A DNA stretch of 27,906 bases from Alphaproteobacteria bacterium UBA6411 (GCA_002438565.1 DJPN01000023.1:1-27906), one strand, 5' to 3'. Positions 8,528 to 16,629 are shown, numbered from the stretch's first letter. Notes: generated by a model not told the origin, from the letters alone. Translations and numbers: made by a program.

Positions 8528-10063
8528 ATGAACACGACACGTTTGTTTTTGTTGGGTGGCATATCTTTGCTCGCTTTGTCAACCGCAGCGAATGCGACTT
8601 TGCAGGAAGCCGTGGACGCCATTGATGACAAGGATTATGTCTTTGCCGTGCAGGAATTGAACCGCTTGATTAAAGTCGGCGATCATACTGACGAAGCTTA
8701 TTTCAATTTGGCAAAGCTGTACGAAAACGGTTTAGGCGTCGCCAAAGACGAAATGCAGGCTTTGGCTTTTTACAGAAAAGCCGCGGAATCCGGCGACGAG
8801 AAAGCCGCTTTGAAGGTTGGAAACGCGTATTTTTTGGGGCGCGGCATTGACAGAAACTATGCCGAAGCTTACCGCTGGTTCAAGCAATCGGCGGACAAAG
8901 GAAACTATGCCGCTCAATACAACATCGGGCTGATGCTGGATGAGGGCAAAGGGTTGCGCAAAGATCCCGTAAAAGCGTTTGAGTTCTATAAAAAATCTGC
9001 GGAACAAGGCTACGGTCCCGCGCAATACGCGCTGGGCGGCATGTTTTTAAAGGGCATCGGCACGCCGCAGGATTTTACCGCCGCCATTCGCTGGTATAAA
9101 CTGGCCGCCGACCAAGGCGACAGCCAAGCTCAGATGGATTTGGCAAAATTGTACGGAAACACGGAATTGCGCGGTCTGCCGTTCAATTTGGTCGGGGCGC
9201 ACATGTATTACAACATTGTGTCCGCTTATGCGAAATCTCCAATGAAAGAGGAGGCGGCGGCGCTGCGCGAGGAAACAACGTTGAAAATGCAGCCGCAGGA
9301 AATTCAAGCGGCTCAGCAAAAAGCGCGCGTATGGCGCAAAAAATCCCGCACGGAATCCATTCCGTCGCAGCAGGACGCTTCGGAATTGGAAAAAGAACTG
9401 GGCGGTATTCAAAAAGAACCAAGCGCCAAACAGCAAAAAGAAGAGCTGAAGCCCACCGTTAAAACCGACAAGGAAAGCATGCTGGTTGCGGCGGGTATCG
9501 GCAGGCGCGCGCTCAGCGATGCCGTTCGCAGCGACAATTTCAAACCGATTTTGGACGATTTGACGCCGAAAGCCGAAAAGGGGGATGTGATTGCCCAGCT
9601 GGCTTTGGGGGATTTGTACATGCTGGGGCAGGGAATGAAAGCCGACCCGAACGAGGCTTTCAAATGGTATTCCAAAGCCGCGGAATCTAACAACGCCATT
9701 GCTTTTTACAAACTGGGGCCGATTTATTGCGAAGGTGAAATCGTTGTTCCCGATTTGGCGCGGTGCTATATGTATTTTCTGTTGTCGAAAAAGTTTGCCG
9801 ATGCGGATTCTTTGCCCGCTGTCGAAGAAACCATTAAAATGCTGGATGACAACTTCGGGCAGGACATTCGTGCGGAAGGAACAAAACTGGCCGAAAATTA
9901 CGGCAGCAAAGCGGCCGATGACGAAACCAAGCCCAAAAAAGGATTGTTGGAAGGGCTGAAGGAAAAGCTGATGCAGAAAAAAGAGGAAGAAGTCGAAAAC
10001 GAAGTTGTTCAGCCTAAACAAGATGAACAAACCAGTGCCGACGATTTCTTTGCCGATATGTGA
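8528..10063 (+). CDS. Secreted Sel1-like (SLR/TPR) repeat protein
   Basis: 511 residues. A signal peptide of about 23 residues has a Leu-rich core and ends in 'STAANA'. Then come five Sel1-type repeats (about residues 50-225), recognisable by 'A.Y.LG..Y..G.G...D...A..WY.KAA..G' spacing, for example 'AEAYRWFKQSADKGNYAAQYNIG' split over two units. A charged Gln/Lys/Glu-rich linker (about 245-320) follows, then two more repeats (about 340-420) and an acidic, Lys/Glu-rich tail ending 'ADDFFADM'. Sel1 arrays are protein-protein interaction scaffolds, often periplasmic and sometimes linked to host interaction or envelope stress. No catalytic domain is seen. Its stop lies 10 bp before the hydrolase start, within the same apparent operon. 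Confidence 0.88.
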   Translation: MNTTRLFLLGGISLLALSTAANATLQEAVDAIDDKDYVFAVQELNRLIKVGDHTDEAYFNLAKLYENGLGVAKDEMQALAFYRKAAESGDEKAALKVGNAYFLGRGIDRNYAEAYRWFKQSADKGNYAAQYNIGLMLDEGKGLRKDPVKAFEFYKKSAEQGYGPAQYALGGMFLKGIGTPQDFTAAIRWYKLAADQGDSQAQMDLAKLYGNTELRGLPFNLVGAHMYYNIVSAYAKSPMKEEAAALREETTLKMQPQEIQAAQQKARVWRKKSRTESIPSQQDASELEKELGGIQKEPSAKQQKEELKPTVKTDKESMLVAAGIGRRALSDAVRSDNFKPILDDLTPKAEKGDVIAQLALGDLYMLGQGMKADPNEAFKWYSKAAESNNAIAFYKLGPIYCEGEIVVPDLARCYMYFLLSKKFADADSLPAVEETIKMLDDNFGQDIRAEGTKLAENYGSKAADDETKPKKGLLEGLKEKLMQKKEEEVENEVVQPKQDEQTSADDFFADM

Positions 10064-10073
10064 AAGGAAAAAC

Positions 10074-10829
10074 ATGGAAGGTATTTTGGAACTGTCCGAC
10101 GGAAAACAGCTGTCGTACCGCTTTAATCACGGAAACAACGAACCGACGGTTGTTTTCATGCACGGAACTTTATCCGACAAAAACGGAACAAAATCCCTGT
10201 TTTTGGAACAATACTGCGAAAAACGCGATATTTCCTATGTCGCTTTCGATTTTACGGGACACGGGGAGTCTTCCGGACAATACACGGACGGAACGATAGG
10301 CATTTGGTTTAAAAACGCGCTGGACGTCATTGACCGCGTTGTGGTCGGCGATGTTGTTTTGGTCGGCAGCTCGATGGGCGGATGGATTTCTTTGCTGACG
10401 GCTCAAGCCTTGCCCGATCGTGTCAAAGCCGTCATCGGACTTGCCGCCGCCGCAGACTTTACCAAAGATGTTTGGAACGGTTTTTCTGTGGAGCAAAAAC
10501 AGGAAGTTTTGGACAAGGGCGTCATTTACACGCCGAACGGTTGGACGGAGCAGGGCGATCCGTGGACAAAACGGCTGTTCAGCGAAGCAGAGCAATTTTA
10601 TGTTTTGCATGGCAAAGACAGCTTGAATATTGACTGTCCCGTCGTTTTAATCCATGGGGAAAAAGACGATTGCGTTCCCGTGCAAAAGTCTTCTGAAATC
10701 ATGGATGCCGTCAAAACTGAAAACTGTAAAGTCATTGTTATGAAAAACAGCGGACACCGTTTGTCCGATGAAAAAGACTTGACGGTTTTAGGAAATGAAT
10801 TGACTGTGGTTTTGGACGCGCTTGCATGA
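10074..10829 (+). CDS. Alpha/beta hydrolase (serine hydrolase, ABHD10/BPHL-like)
   Basis: 251 residues from the ATG at 10074, chosen because AAAGGA lies just upstream; an earlier in-frame ATG at 10005 would lie inside the Sel1 gene and add an unlikely 23-residue extension. Features of the fold: 'FMHGTLSDKNGTKS' (oxyanion strand loop), the nucleophile elbow G-S-S-M-G-G with Ser100, 'VLIHGEKDDCVPV' carrying the acid (Asp198 or Asp199), and 'NSGHRLSD' with His228. The triad is therefore complete. There is no signal peptide, so it should be cytoplasmic. The family covers thioesterases, lipases and C-C hydrolases; the substrate cannot be read from sequence. It overlaps the next gene by 4 nt (ATGA). 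Confidence 0.9.
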   Translation: MEGILELSDGKQLSYRFNHGNNEPTVVFMHGTLSDKNGTKSLFLEQYCEKRDISYVAFDFTGHGESSGQYTDGTIGIWFKNALDVIDRVVVGDVVLVGSSMGGWISLLTAQALPDRVKAVIGLAAAADFTKDVWNGFSVEQKQEVLDKGVIYTPNGWTEQGDPWTKRLFSEAEQFYVLHGKDSLNIDCPVVLIHGEKDDCVPVQKSSEIMDAVKTENCKVIVMKNSGHRLSDEKDLTVLGNELTVVLDALA

Positions 10830-11173
10830 AAAAGTGGTACGCTGAAGAATACGAATTTGAAATTGAGGTAACCGGTTTCCTGCGCGGCGAAAAAACTGAA
10901 CGCTATTGCCGCAACGGCGAACAAATCGGCGATAAATACCGGTGTTCTTACGGCTGTCCCGTCAATCAAGACGGACAGGGGATTTGTTCCAAAACGATGA
11001 TGATGCTTTACCCGATTATGGAAGCCGTCAGAAGCGGCGGCGATTTGGAAAATATCGGCGGGGACGGAAAATACAGCAAAACAATCGTTTGTCCCGACGG
11101 CAACGTGATTTTCAAACTGGCCGCAAAGAAAACGGGAAATCCCAATTTCTTTAAGGGCAAATTTTTCGATTGA
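10826..11173 (+). CDS. TIGR04076-family small protein
   Basis: 115 residues, starting at an ATGA overlap with the hydrolase stop, which implies translational coupling. It fits my memory of the TIGR04076 family: an 'EIEVTGF' opening strand, a conserved Cys in 'TERYCRNGEQIGDKYRC', a 'GCP...GICSKTMMMLYPIMEAVRSGGDL' core, a Cys in 'KTIVCPDGNVIFKL', and a short basic tail. The family is found in diverse bacteria and has no established function. Several conserved Cys residues suggest a metal site or redox role, but that is inference. Its stop codon directly abuts the stop of motB on the other strand, with no spacer. Confidence 0.75.
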   Translation: MKKWYAEEYEFEIEVTGFLRGEKTERYCRNGEQIGDKYRCSYGCPVNQDGQGICSKTMMMLYPIMEAVRSGGDLENIGGDGKYSKTIVCPDGNVIFKLAAKKTGNPNFFKGKFFD

Positions 11174-11836
11174 TTATTTATAAACGGGATCCATACGCAA
11201 CAGGACGCGGCGGTTGCGCTGCTGATTGTGGCGTATCGGATTGCCGTATGCGTCGCGGTTGGGGTAGCGCGGCTGAATGTCCGCCATGCCGACCGCGCGC
11301 AAACGCGTCGGATCCAATCCGCCGGAAATCAAAGCGCGGGCGACGGCCGAAGCGCGGGCGGACGACAGTTCCCAGTTGGACGGAAATTGTTCCGTGTGTA
11401 TCGGATCGTCATCCGTGTGTCCCTGCACCTCAAAGCGAAAAAGGCTGTAGCGGGGTTCTTTTAACGTAGCCGACAGCTTTCTTAAAATCGGCAAAGCCGA
11501 TGGCTTTAGCTTTGCGGAGCCGCTGTCAAAAAACGTGTCCGCTTCCAAATCCAAAGTGACCCCGACATGGTCGCTGCCCAACAGGGCTTCTTTGTCCATT
11601 TTCATGGATTTGATATCCGAGCTTAAATCCGCTATCAGCATGCTGACGGGCTGTTCGACCTTTTTATCCATGAAATCGCGGGAAATCCCCGTCCGGATTT
11701 GTTCAAACATAACGGTATCGACTTTGGACGCCGCCAGCAACATAACAAAAAAGCACAGCAGCAGCGTCACGCAGTCGCCGTAAGTCCCTTGCCAGTCGTC
11801 TGTATTGATGTCTTTTTTCTTTTGCGGCAAATCCAT
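11174..11836 (-). CDS. motB: Flagellar motor stator protein MotB (PomB-like)
   Basis: 220 residues. One N-terminal membrane helix (about residues 18-38, 'YGDCVTLLLCFFVMLLAASKVD') carries Asp21, the ion-binding acid of the MotB/PomB family. A plug/linker follows, then a C-terminal OmpA-like peptidoglycan-binding domain with 'LDLEADTFFDSGSAKLKPSA', 'FEVQGHTDDDPI' and 'NWELSSARASAVARAL'. Cys28 sits seven residues after Asp21, the spacing of Asp24/Cys31 in Vibrio PomB, and 'CFFVMLLA' resembles PomB more than E. coli MotB. It is encoded 12 bp after motA in one operon. The linker is short. Ion specificity (Na+ or H+) is inferred only. No other flagellar gene lies in the window. Confidence 0.88.
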   Translation of the reverse strand: MDLPQKKKDINTDDWQGTYGDCVTLLLCFFVMLLAASKVDTVMFEQIRTGISRDFMDKKVEQPVSMLIADLSSDIKSMKMDKEALLGSDHVGVTLDLEADTFFDSGSAKLKPSALPILRKLSATLKEPRYSLFRFEVQGHTDDDPIHTEQFPSNWELSSARASAVARALISGGLDPTRLRAVGMADIQPRYPNRDAYGNPIRHNQQRNRRVLLRMDPVYK

Positions 11837-11848
11837 GGGAAAAATCCT

Positions 11849-12649
11849 TTAGCGCTGCATGTCGCGGTCAATCAAGAAATGCTGCGACGGGTCAAGGAAC
11901 GCGTTGAGTTTGTCTTGGATGTATCGGGGGCTTTTGCGTTCGGCCAGCAGAACAAGGCTTTCCGTAATCAGCAGATTGCGAAACAGGACTTCGTCGTTGC
12001 GCGCGGTCAGTTTGATGCCTGCGGGCAGGTAAATCAAACGGGCGGACATAACGCCGTAAAACGTTGTAATCAACGCCACCGCCATACCAGAACCGATGGC
12101 GGCGGGATCCGCCCCCATGTTGGACAGCATGACAACCAGACCGATAAGCGTGCCCGCCATTCCGAACGCCGGAGCGTAAGCCCCGATGTTGGTCAGAATT
12201 TCAGACGTTTTTCCCGTGCGCTGATAGGAACTGAATGCGGATTCTTTTAAAATTTCGCGGATTTCGGGACCCGTATAGCCGGAAATAACCAGCTCGACAC
12301 CGTATTTCAAAAACGGTTCGTCGTTGCCGACCGTTGTCAACGCTTCGTTTTCCAAGCCTTGCAAGCCGTTTTTTTGCGTAATGTAAGCCCATTGAACAAA
12401 GCGGCCGACTTCGTCTTTATAGGAAATTTTTTCGATTTTTTGGAATTTGAAAATGCTCAGCCAATCTTTGTTTGCGGCGTTGACGTCCGAAGAGGAATAC
12501 GCCATCAGCATCGAAAAGTAGGGGCCGACAATCACCAGCAGAAAGCTGTTCAAATCCCAAAACATCAGCATGTCCGGCGTTGCCAGACGGATGGATGTGA
12601 AAACAATGCCCCAACCCAAAATCAGACCGAAAAGAGAGCTTTTAGACAT
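11849..12649 (-). CDS. motA: Flagellar motor stator protein MotA (PomA-like)
   Basis: 266 residues with the four membrane segments of MotA: about 5-25, 32-52, 'TNIGAYAPAFGMAGTLIGLVVML' near 150-175, and 'MAVALITTFYGVMSARLIYLP' near 185-210. The large cytoplasmic loop lies between segments 2 and 3. 'APAFGMAGTLIGLVVMLSNM' followed by 'AIGSGMAVALITTFYG' is the conserved channel region, and 'SPRYIQDKLNAFL' matches the C-terminal 'NPR.I...L..YL' of PomA-type proteins. With MotB it forms the stator that couples ion flow to rotation. The gene is first in a two-gene operon and is divergent from a GGDEF-EAL gene across about 200 bp. Confidence 0.9.
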   Translation of the reverse strand: MSKSSLFGLILGWGIVFTSIRLATPDMLMFWDLNSFLLVIVGPYFSMLMAYSSSDVNAANKDWLSIFKFQKIEKISYKDEVGRFVQWAYITQKNGLQGLENEALTTVGNDEPFLKYGVELVISGYTGPEIREILKESAFSSYQRTGKTSEILTNIGAYAPAFGMAGTLIGLVVMLSNMGADPAAIGSGMAVALITTFYGVMSARLIYLPAGIKLTARNDEVLFRNLLITESLVLLAERKSPRYIQDKLNAFLDPSQHFLIDRDMQR

Positions 12650-12686
12650 AACAAATCCTTAGTCGATACACGCGTTTGCAGGATAA

Positions 12687-12715
12687 TTTTTACCGCGGCG
12701 GAAGCGAAAAATCAA
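12687..12715 (-). promoter_or_regulatory. Candidate promoter for motAB
   Basis: On the minus strand TTGATT (12715-12710) and TAAAAA (12692-12687) are separated by 17 bp and lie about 40 bp before the motA ATG, which has an AAGGA-type site. The match is only moderate, and sigma-28 or other control cannot be excluded. Confidence 0.35.
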
Positions 12716-12766
12716 CGATTAAAAACCCCGAAAGGTTATAATTTTTAAAAAGTTGCGCAAAAAGTC

Positions 12767-12795
12767 TTGGAATTTTATCGGGATTCGGTTATAAA
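12767..12795 (+). promoter_or_regulatory. Promoter of the GGDEF-EAL gene
   Basis: TTGGAA (12767-12772), a 17-bp spacer and TATAAA (12790-12795) form a good sigma-70-type promoter. Transcription should start close to 12802, where an ATG opens a 15-codon frame out of phase with the main gene. Confidence 0.6.
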
Positions 12796-12869
12796 ACTAA
12801 AATGATTTCAGCCTTTGGGAAAGGAATTGGAAGCTGTCTTCGCTGTTAGAAAACAATCAAACCGCCGTT

Positions 12870-15329
12870 TTGAAAATCGATCCGGACGGATGCATTTCAT
12901 CGGCGAATTCGACTGCCAACCGACTGTTCGGCTATGAAAACGGCGAATTAATCGGACGGCGGGCAAGGGTTGTTTTACCCGACGGAAATCAAGACGGCAA
13001 TCCGTTCGGCGCGCTGAAAAAGTTTTGCGATTCCTCAGATGATTCAAATACTTCCGAAACAATCGGCCTGCGCAAGGACGATACGGAATTTCCTGTGGAG
13101 GCGATTGTTACGCCGATTGACAGCGGTTTTGTTTGTCAGCTGCGCGACATTTCCCGAAACCGTCTGTCCATGGCCATGGATGCGGTTTTGCATGCGACTT
13201 TGCGCCGCGTGATGCGCGGGCAGACGTATGAGCAGTTCTGTCCGTACATTTGCGAAAAAATCGTTGATTTGCTGGGATGCCCGCTGGCTTGGATCGGCAA
13301 AAAGGAAAAAGACGGATCGGTTGCGGTTTGCGCGGCGGCGGGCGTGTTGGCCAAAGAATTCCCCGCACAGCAAATCCGTTGGGACGATTTGAGCGAAAAC
13401 TTCGGTCCGACAGGGCAGGCCATACGCACAAAACGGACGAAAATCATTGAACTTGCCGACGATAAAGTCGTGGATTCCGACGGACGCGCCCATATCCGCC
13501 AGATACTGGTTTTCCCGCTGATAACTCATGACGGCGTCGAAGGGGTTTTGGAAATTCATTCCAAAACGGGAAAATTGGATTCGGCGACGGTTCAGCGGTT
13601 GGAAACATTTTCCCTGCGCATTGCCATGGCGATGCAAATGGCGGCTAATCAACGGACTTTGCGGCTGCAGGGTGCGGCTTTGGAAACATCGCCGAATGCC
13701 TTTGCCATTACGGACAGCGACGGAGTTGTTTTCTGGGTCAATCCCGCTTTTTGCCGGATGAGCGGCTATACTGAAAGCGAAGCCGTCGGGCAGCCGTTGA
13801 CTTTTGTCAAGACGGAAACGCAAAACGACGCCTTTTACGCGGAAATGTGGGCGACGCTTCGGGCGGGAAACAACTGGAGTGCCGAAATTACGGAGCGTAA
13901 AAAATCCGGCGCGCTGTATACGGTGGAACAGCGGGTTACGCCGATTATGGGCGCGGACGGGAAGCTGGCTTACTGTGTGTTCGTCCGCAACGACGTGACA
14001 GCGCGAAAAAACGCGGAAGGGCTAGTTCTGCACCTTGCCAACTATGATCAGCTGACGGGGCTGCCGAACCGCAGTTTGTTTTACGAACAGCTGCGCCCGA
14101 TTTTGAAGCGCGCGGAAACGCAAGAGCAGAAAGTCGCTTTGATTTTTGCGGATTTGACGAATTTCAACCGCATCAATGACACGTTGGGGCATGCGGCCGG
14201 CGACGAACTGCTGAAAATTGTTGCTCAACGGTTGTCGAAAACGGGGACGGGAAAAGATTTTGTCGCCAGAATTGGCGGCGACGAATTTACCGTTATTGTC
14301 GAAGGCATTAAAAATGCCGAAGCCGCCGCCATGCGCGCCCGCAATATGATTGAATCGATTTTGGAACCCGTTTTCATCGAAAACACTGAGGTCAATGTCG
14401 GCGCAAACATCGGCATTTCTATCTTCCCCGATGACGGAACGGAAGCCGATAAGCTGGTCAACTTTGCCGACATGGCTTTGCGTACAGCGTCGCACGCCGC
14501 TCCGAACAGCTATTTCTTCTTTTCGCAGGAAATGAACGAAGAAACCGAGGACAACCTTGCCCTTGAACGTGATTTGCGCAAAGGATTGCTTCAAAACGAA
14601 TTCGCTTTGTTCTTTCAGCCGCAATTTGATGTCAAAACGGGAAAAATCCTGTCGGCGGAAGCCTTAATCCGCTGGTTCCATCCGACGCGCGGCATGGTGT
14701 CGCCCGTGCGCTTTATCCCGATTGCCGAAGATACGGGGCTGATTATTCCTCTGGGCGATTGGATTTTGCGGGAAGCTTTGCGTTATATCAAGCTTTGGGA
14801 TGAAATGGGACTGCCGAAAATTTCGGTCGCCGTCAACCTGTCCGCCATTCAATTCCAGCAGGAGGATTTGGTCGGTTCCATCGAAAAAATGCTGAACAAA
14901 AGCGGGGTAACTCCCGACAGATTGGAACTGGAGCTGACCGAAAGCGTTGTTATGCAGGATGCCCGCAAAGCAGACAATATTTTGTCACGGCTGTCGCGCT
15001 TGGGCATCAAACTGGCGATTGACGATTTCGGAACGGGATATTCATCGCTGAGCTATTTGAAACGATTTGATGTCGACAGGCTGAAAATCGACCAGTCTTT
15101 TGTACGCGACATGACCAACAATTATGACGACGCGGAAATCGCCCGCGCCATTATAAACCTTGGGCACACTTTGGGTTTGGAAATCGTGTCCGAAGGCGTT
15201 GAAACCAAAGAACAGCTGGAATTGCTGAAACAGCAGGGGTGCGATGTCATCCAAGGCTATCTTATCAGCCGGCCGATACCCGCGGCGGAAATTCCCGCGT
15301 TCTTAAAGAAAGAGAAGTTTTACGAATGA
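12870..15329 (+). CDS. PAS-GAF-PAS-GGDEF-EAL cyclic-di-GMP signalling protein
   Basis: 819 residues from the TTG at 12870, the first ordinary start codon in this frame. The frame is open back to 12801 and the upstream residues ('LLENNQTAV') look like the first PAS strand, so the real start may be a CTG at 12834, nine bases after AAAGGA. Domains: PAS (1-93), GAF (about 95-245), PAS/PAC (about 255-375), GGDEF (about 380-545, intact GGDEF near 468), EAL (about 560-815, intact 'AEALIRW' near 597, 'DDFGTGYSSLSYLK', 'EGVETKEQLE'). No transmembrane segment is seen, so it should be a soluble sensor. Both catalytic domains look competent, so net activity as cyclase or phosphodiesterase is unknown. It is divergent from motAB, which fits control of motility, and it overlaps the next gene by 4 nt. 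Confidence 0.92.
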   Translation: MKIDPDGCISSANSTANRLFGYENGELIGRRARVVLPDGNQDGNPFGALKKFCDSSDDSNTSETIGLRKDDTEFPVEAIVTPIDSGFVCQLRDISRNRLSMAMDAVLHATLRRVMRGQTYEQFCPYICEKIVDLLGCPLAWIGKKEKDGSVAVCAAAGVLAKEFPAQQIRWDDLSENFGPTGQAIRTKRTKIIELADDKVVDSDGRAHIRQILVFPLITHDGVEGVLEIHSKTGKLDSATVQRLETFSLRIAMAMQMAANQRTLRLQGAALETSPNAFAITDSDGVVFWVNPAFCRMSGYTESEAVGQPLTFVKTETQNDAFYAEMWATLRAGNNWSAEITERKKSGALYTVEQRVTPIMGADGKLAYCVFVRNDVTARKNAEGLVLHLANYDQLTGLPNRSLFYEQLRPILKRAETQEQKVALIFADLTNFNRINDTLGHAAGDELLKIVAQRLSKTGTGKDFVARIGGDEFTVIVEGIKNAEAAAMRARNMIESILEPVFIENTEVNVGANIGISIFPDDGTEADKLVNFADMALRTASHAAPNSYFFFSQEMNEETEDNLALERDLRKGLLQNEFALFFQPQFDVKTGKILSAEALIRWFHPTRGMVSPVRFIPIAEDTGLIIPLGDWILREALRYIKLWDEMGLPKISVAVNLSAIQFQQEDLVGSIEKMLNKSGVTPDRLELELTESVVMQDARKADNILSRLSRLGIKLAIDDFGTGYSSLSYLKRFDVDRLKIDQSFVRDMTNNYDDAEIARAIINLGHTLGLEIVSEGVETKEQLELLKQQGCDVIQGYLISRPIPAAEIPAFLKKEKFYE

Positions 15330-15907
15330 ACAAGACTGTGTTTGCTTTAACAATGTTGGCAAGCGGTATTGCCAACGCCGAAAATATCACTTTGCCCGCA
15401 CCCGAAACGACGGGCGGAAAACCGCTGATGCAAGCCATGGCGGAACGCAAAACCGCGCGTGAATTTTCTGACAAGCCCGTTTCCGCCAAGGATTTAAGCA
15501 ACATTCTGTGGGCGGCTTACGGTTTTAACCGCCCCGATAAGCGCACCATTCCGACTGCCAGAAACGAACAAGGCATGGACGTTTACGCTCTGTTGCCGGA
15601 CGGAGCTTTTTTGTACAATGCCAAAAACAACGTTTTGGAACAGGTCAGCAAACAGGATTTGCGCACTTTGCTGGGACCGCAGGATTTCGCGCAAAAAGCG
15701 CCGCTGACGCTGCTGTTTGTTGAAAAACAGCACAGATATGCGGGCGTTCATGCCGGTTCGGCGTATCAGAATGTCGGATTGTATTGCGCTTCGGCGGGAT
15801 TGAACAACGTTGTGCGCGGCTTGGTCGACTTTGACGGTTTGGCCAAAGCCCTAAATCTGGGCGATAAGGAAGTCATTATCACCCAGACTATAGGCTATCC
15901 CGTTTAA
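15326..15907 (+). CDS. Exported nitroreductase-like (SagB/ThcOx-type) flavoprotein
   Basis: 193 residues from an ATG overlapping the GGDEF-EAL stop (ATGA), preferred over an upstream in-frame start inside that gene. A signal peptide ends in 'SGIANA'. The mature part shows the nitroreductase FMN pattern: 'MAERKTAREFSDKPVSAKDLSNILWAAYG' (Arg/Lys phosphate contacts), 'LPDGAFLYNAKNNVLE' as in SagB/ThcOx oxidases, and 'GSAYQNVGLYCASAGLNNVVRG' with a C-terminal 'IGYPV'. Such enzymes use FMN and a reduced nicotinamide; the partner substrate is unknown. Export of this fold is less common, and a periplasmic flavoprotein would need Tat export or periplasmic flavinylation; no twin-arginine motif is visible. 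Its stop overlaps the stop of the opposing gene. Confidence 0.82.
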   Translation: MNKTVFALTMLASGIANAENITLPAPETTGGKPLMQAMAERKTAREFSDKPVSAKDLSNILWAAYGFNRPDKRTIPTARNEQGMDVYALLPDGAFLYNAKNNVLEQVSKQDLRTLLGPQDFAQKAPLTLLFVEKQHRYAGVHAGSAYQNVGLYCASAGLNNVVRGLVDFDGLAKALNLGDKEVIITQTIGYPV

Positions 15908-16629
15908 AAAATTTTTTTCATCAGCTTGTTCAAGGATTTTGTGCCGGATTTCAAAGCTTCCGCCGCGGATCCTTGAAGGGCGGTGAGTGTTTCTTTTGAA
16001 AAAACGGACAGAATGTCGGCAAGCGCTTCTTTCACGGAAGTGGATTCTTTTTTGCCGATATCCGTTATATGAATGTCGGGCAGGGGCATTGTTGCGCCGA
16101 TGCCCGCAAACGAAGCGGATACTTCGGCGTTTTTCAAAGTAAAGCTGTCTATGACGATTTTCTTTCCGGGTTTGGCTTCGTTCGGAACGGCAGTTTGTTT
16201 CGCGACATCCGTTTTGACAGCGGCTTCAGGTTTCTTCTCACCCTCGATGTTTTGCTGTAAAAGGGAAATGTTGGACAAACCGTACGAAGATACGGCATAA
16301 TTGGCGGAAACGCCGTTGATGAAAATATCGTGAATGACGATTTTATCCGACAAAACGGTTTTGGGGTCCAATTTGATGCTGATGTCGGCGATTTTCAGCA
16401 TATCGCCGTCAAAGCCAACGGGATTGCCCAAGGTCAGCGATTTGATTGCGGCTTGCCCGTCGAAAGGATTAAAGTCAACCGCGCCGACCGTTACCGCTGT
16501 TTGGGTGACTTTCGGAACGACCGTTTCAATCGCCGCTGCAATAATTTGATTGCGGAACAAGTAGCTTCCGCCCGCTAACACAAATATCGTGCCAACGCCG
16601 TAACAGCCGATTTTGACCAGTTTATTCAT
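15904..16629 (-). CDS. Membrane-anchored AsmA/DUF748-like protein
   Basis: 241 residues. A single N-terminal membrane helix (about 8-30, 'GCYGVGTIFVLAGGSYLF') is followed by a periplasmic domain with the AsmA/DUF748 look: 'VTVGAVDFNPFDGQAAIKSLTLGNPVGFDGDMLKIADISIKLDPKTVLSDKIVIHDIFINGV' (split across the region 45-110), in which beta strands repeat around 'F', 'L.L.NP' and 'V.I..I.I.G'. A Lys/Ala/Pro-rich linker (about 130-155) leads to a second strand block and a helical, Lys-rich tail. AsmA-like proteins act in envelope lipid traffic or outer-membrane assembly; this short version has no certain function. A strong AAGGAGG site lies just before the ATG. It converges on the nitroreductase gene, sharing four bases. 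Confidence 0.7.
   Translation of the reverse strand: MNKLVKIGCYGVGTIFVLAGGSYLFRNQIIAAAIETVVPKVTQTAVTVGAVDFNPFDGQAAIKSLTLGNPVGFDGDMLKIADISIKLDPKTVLSDKIVIHDIFINGVSANYAVSSYGLSNISLLQQNIEGEKKPEAAVKTDVAKQTAVPNEAKPGKKIVIDSFTLKNAEVSASFAGIGATMPLPDIHITDIGKKESTSVKEALADILSVFSKETLTALQGSAAEALKSGTKSLNKLMKKIF

Noticed and set aside
10005..10829. Earlier start for the alpha/beta hydrolase
   Set aside because: It would overlap the end of the Sel1 gene by 59 bp and add residues unlike the family; ATG at 10074 has AAAGGA.
15239..15907. Earlier start for the nitroreductase-like gene
   Set aside because: The extra 29 residues lie inside the EAL coding sequence and would bury the signal peptide.
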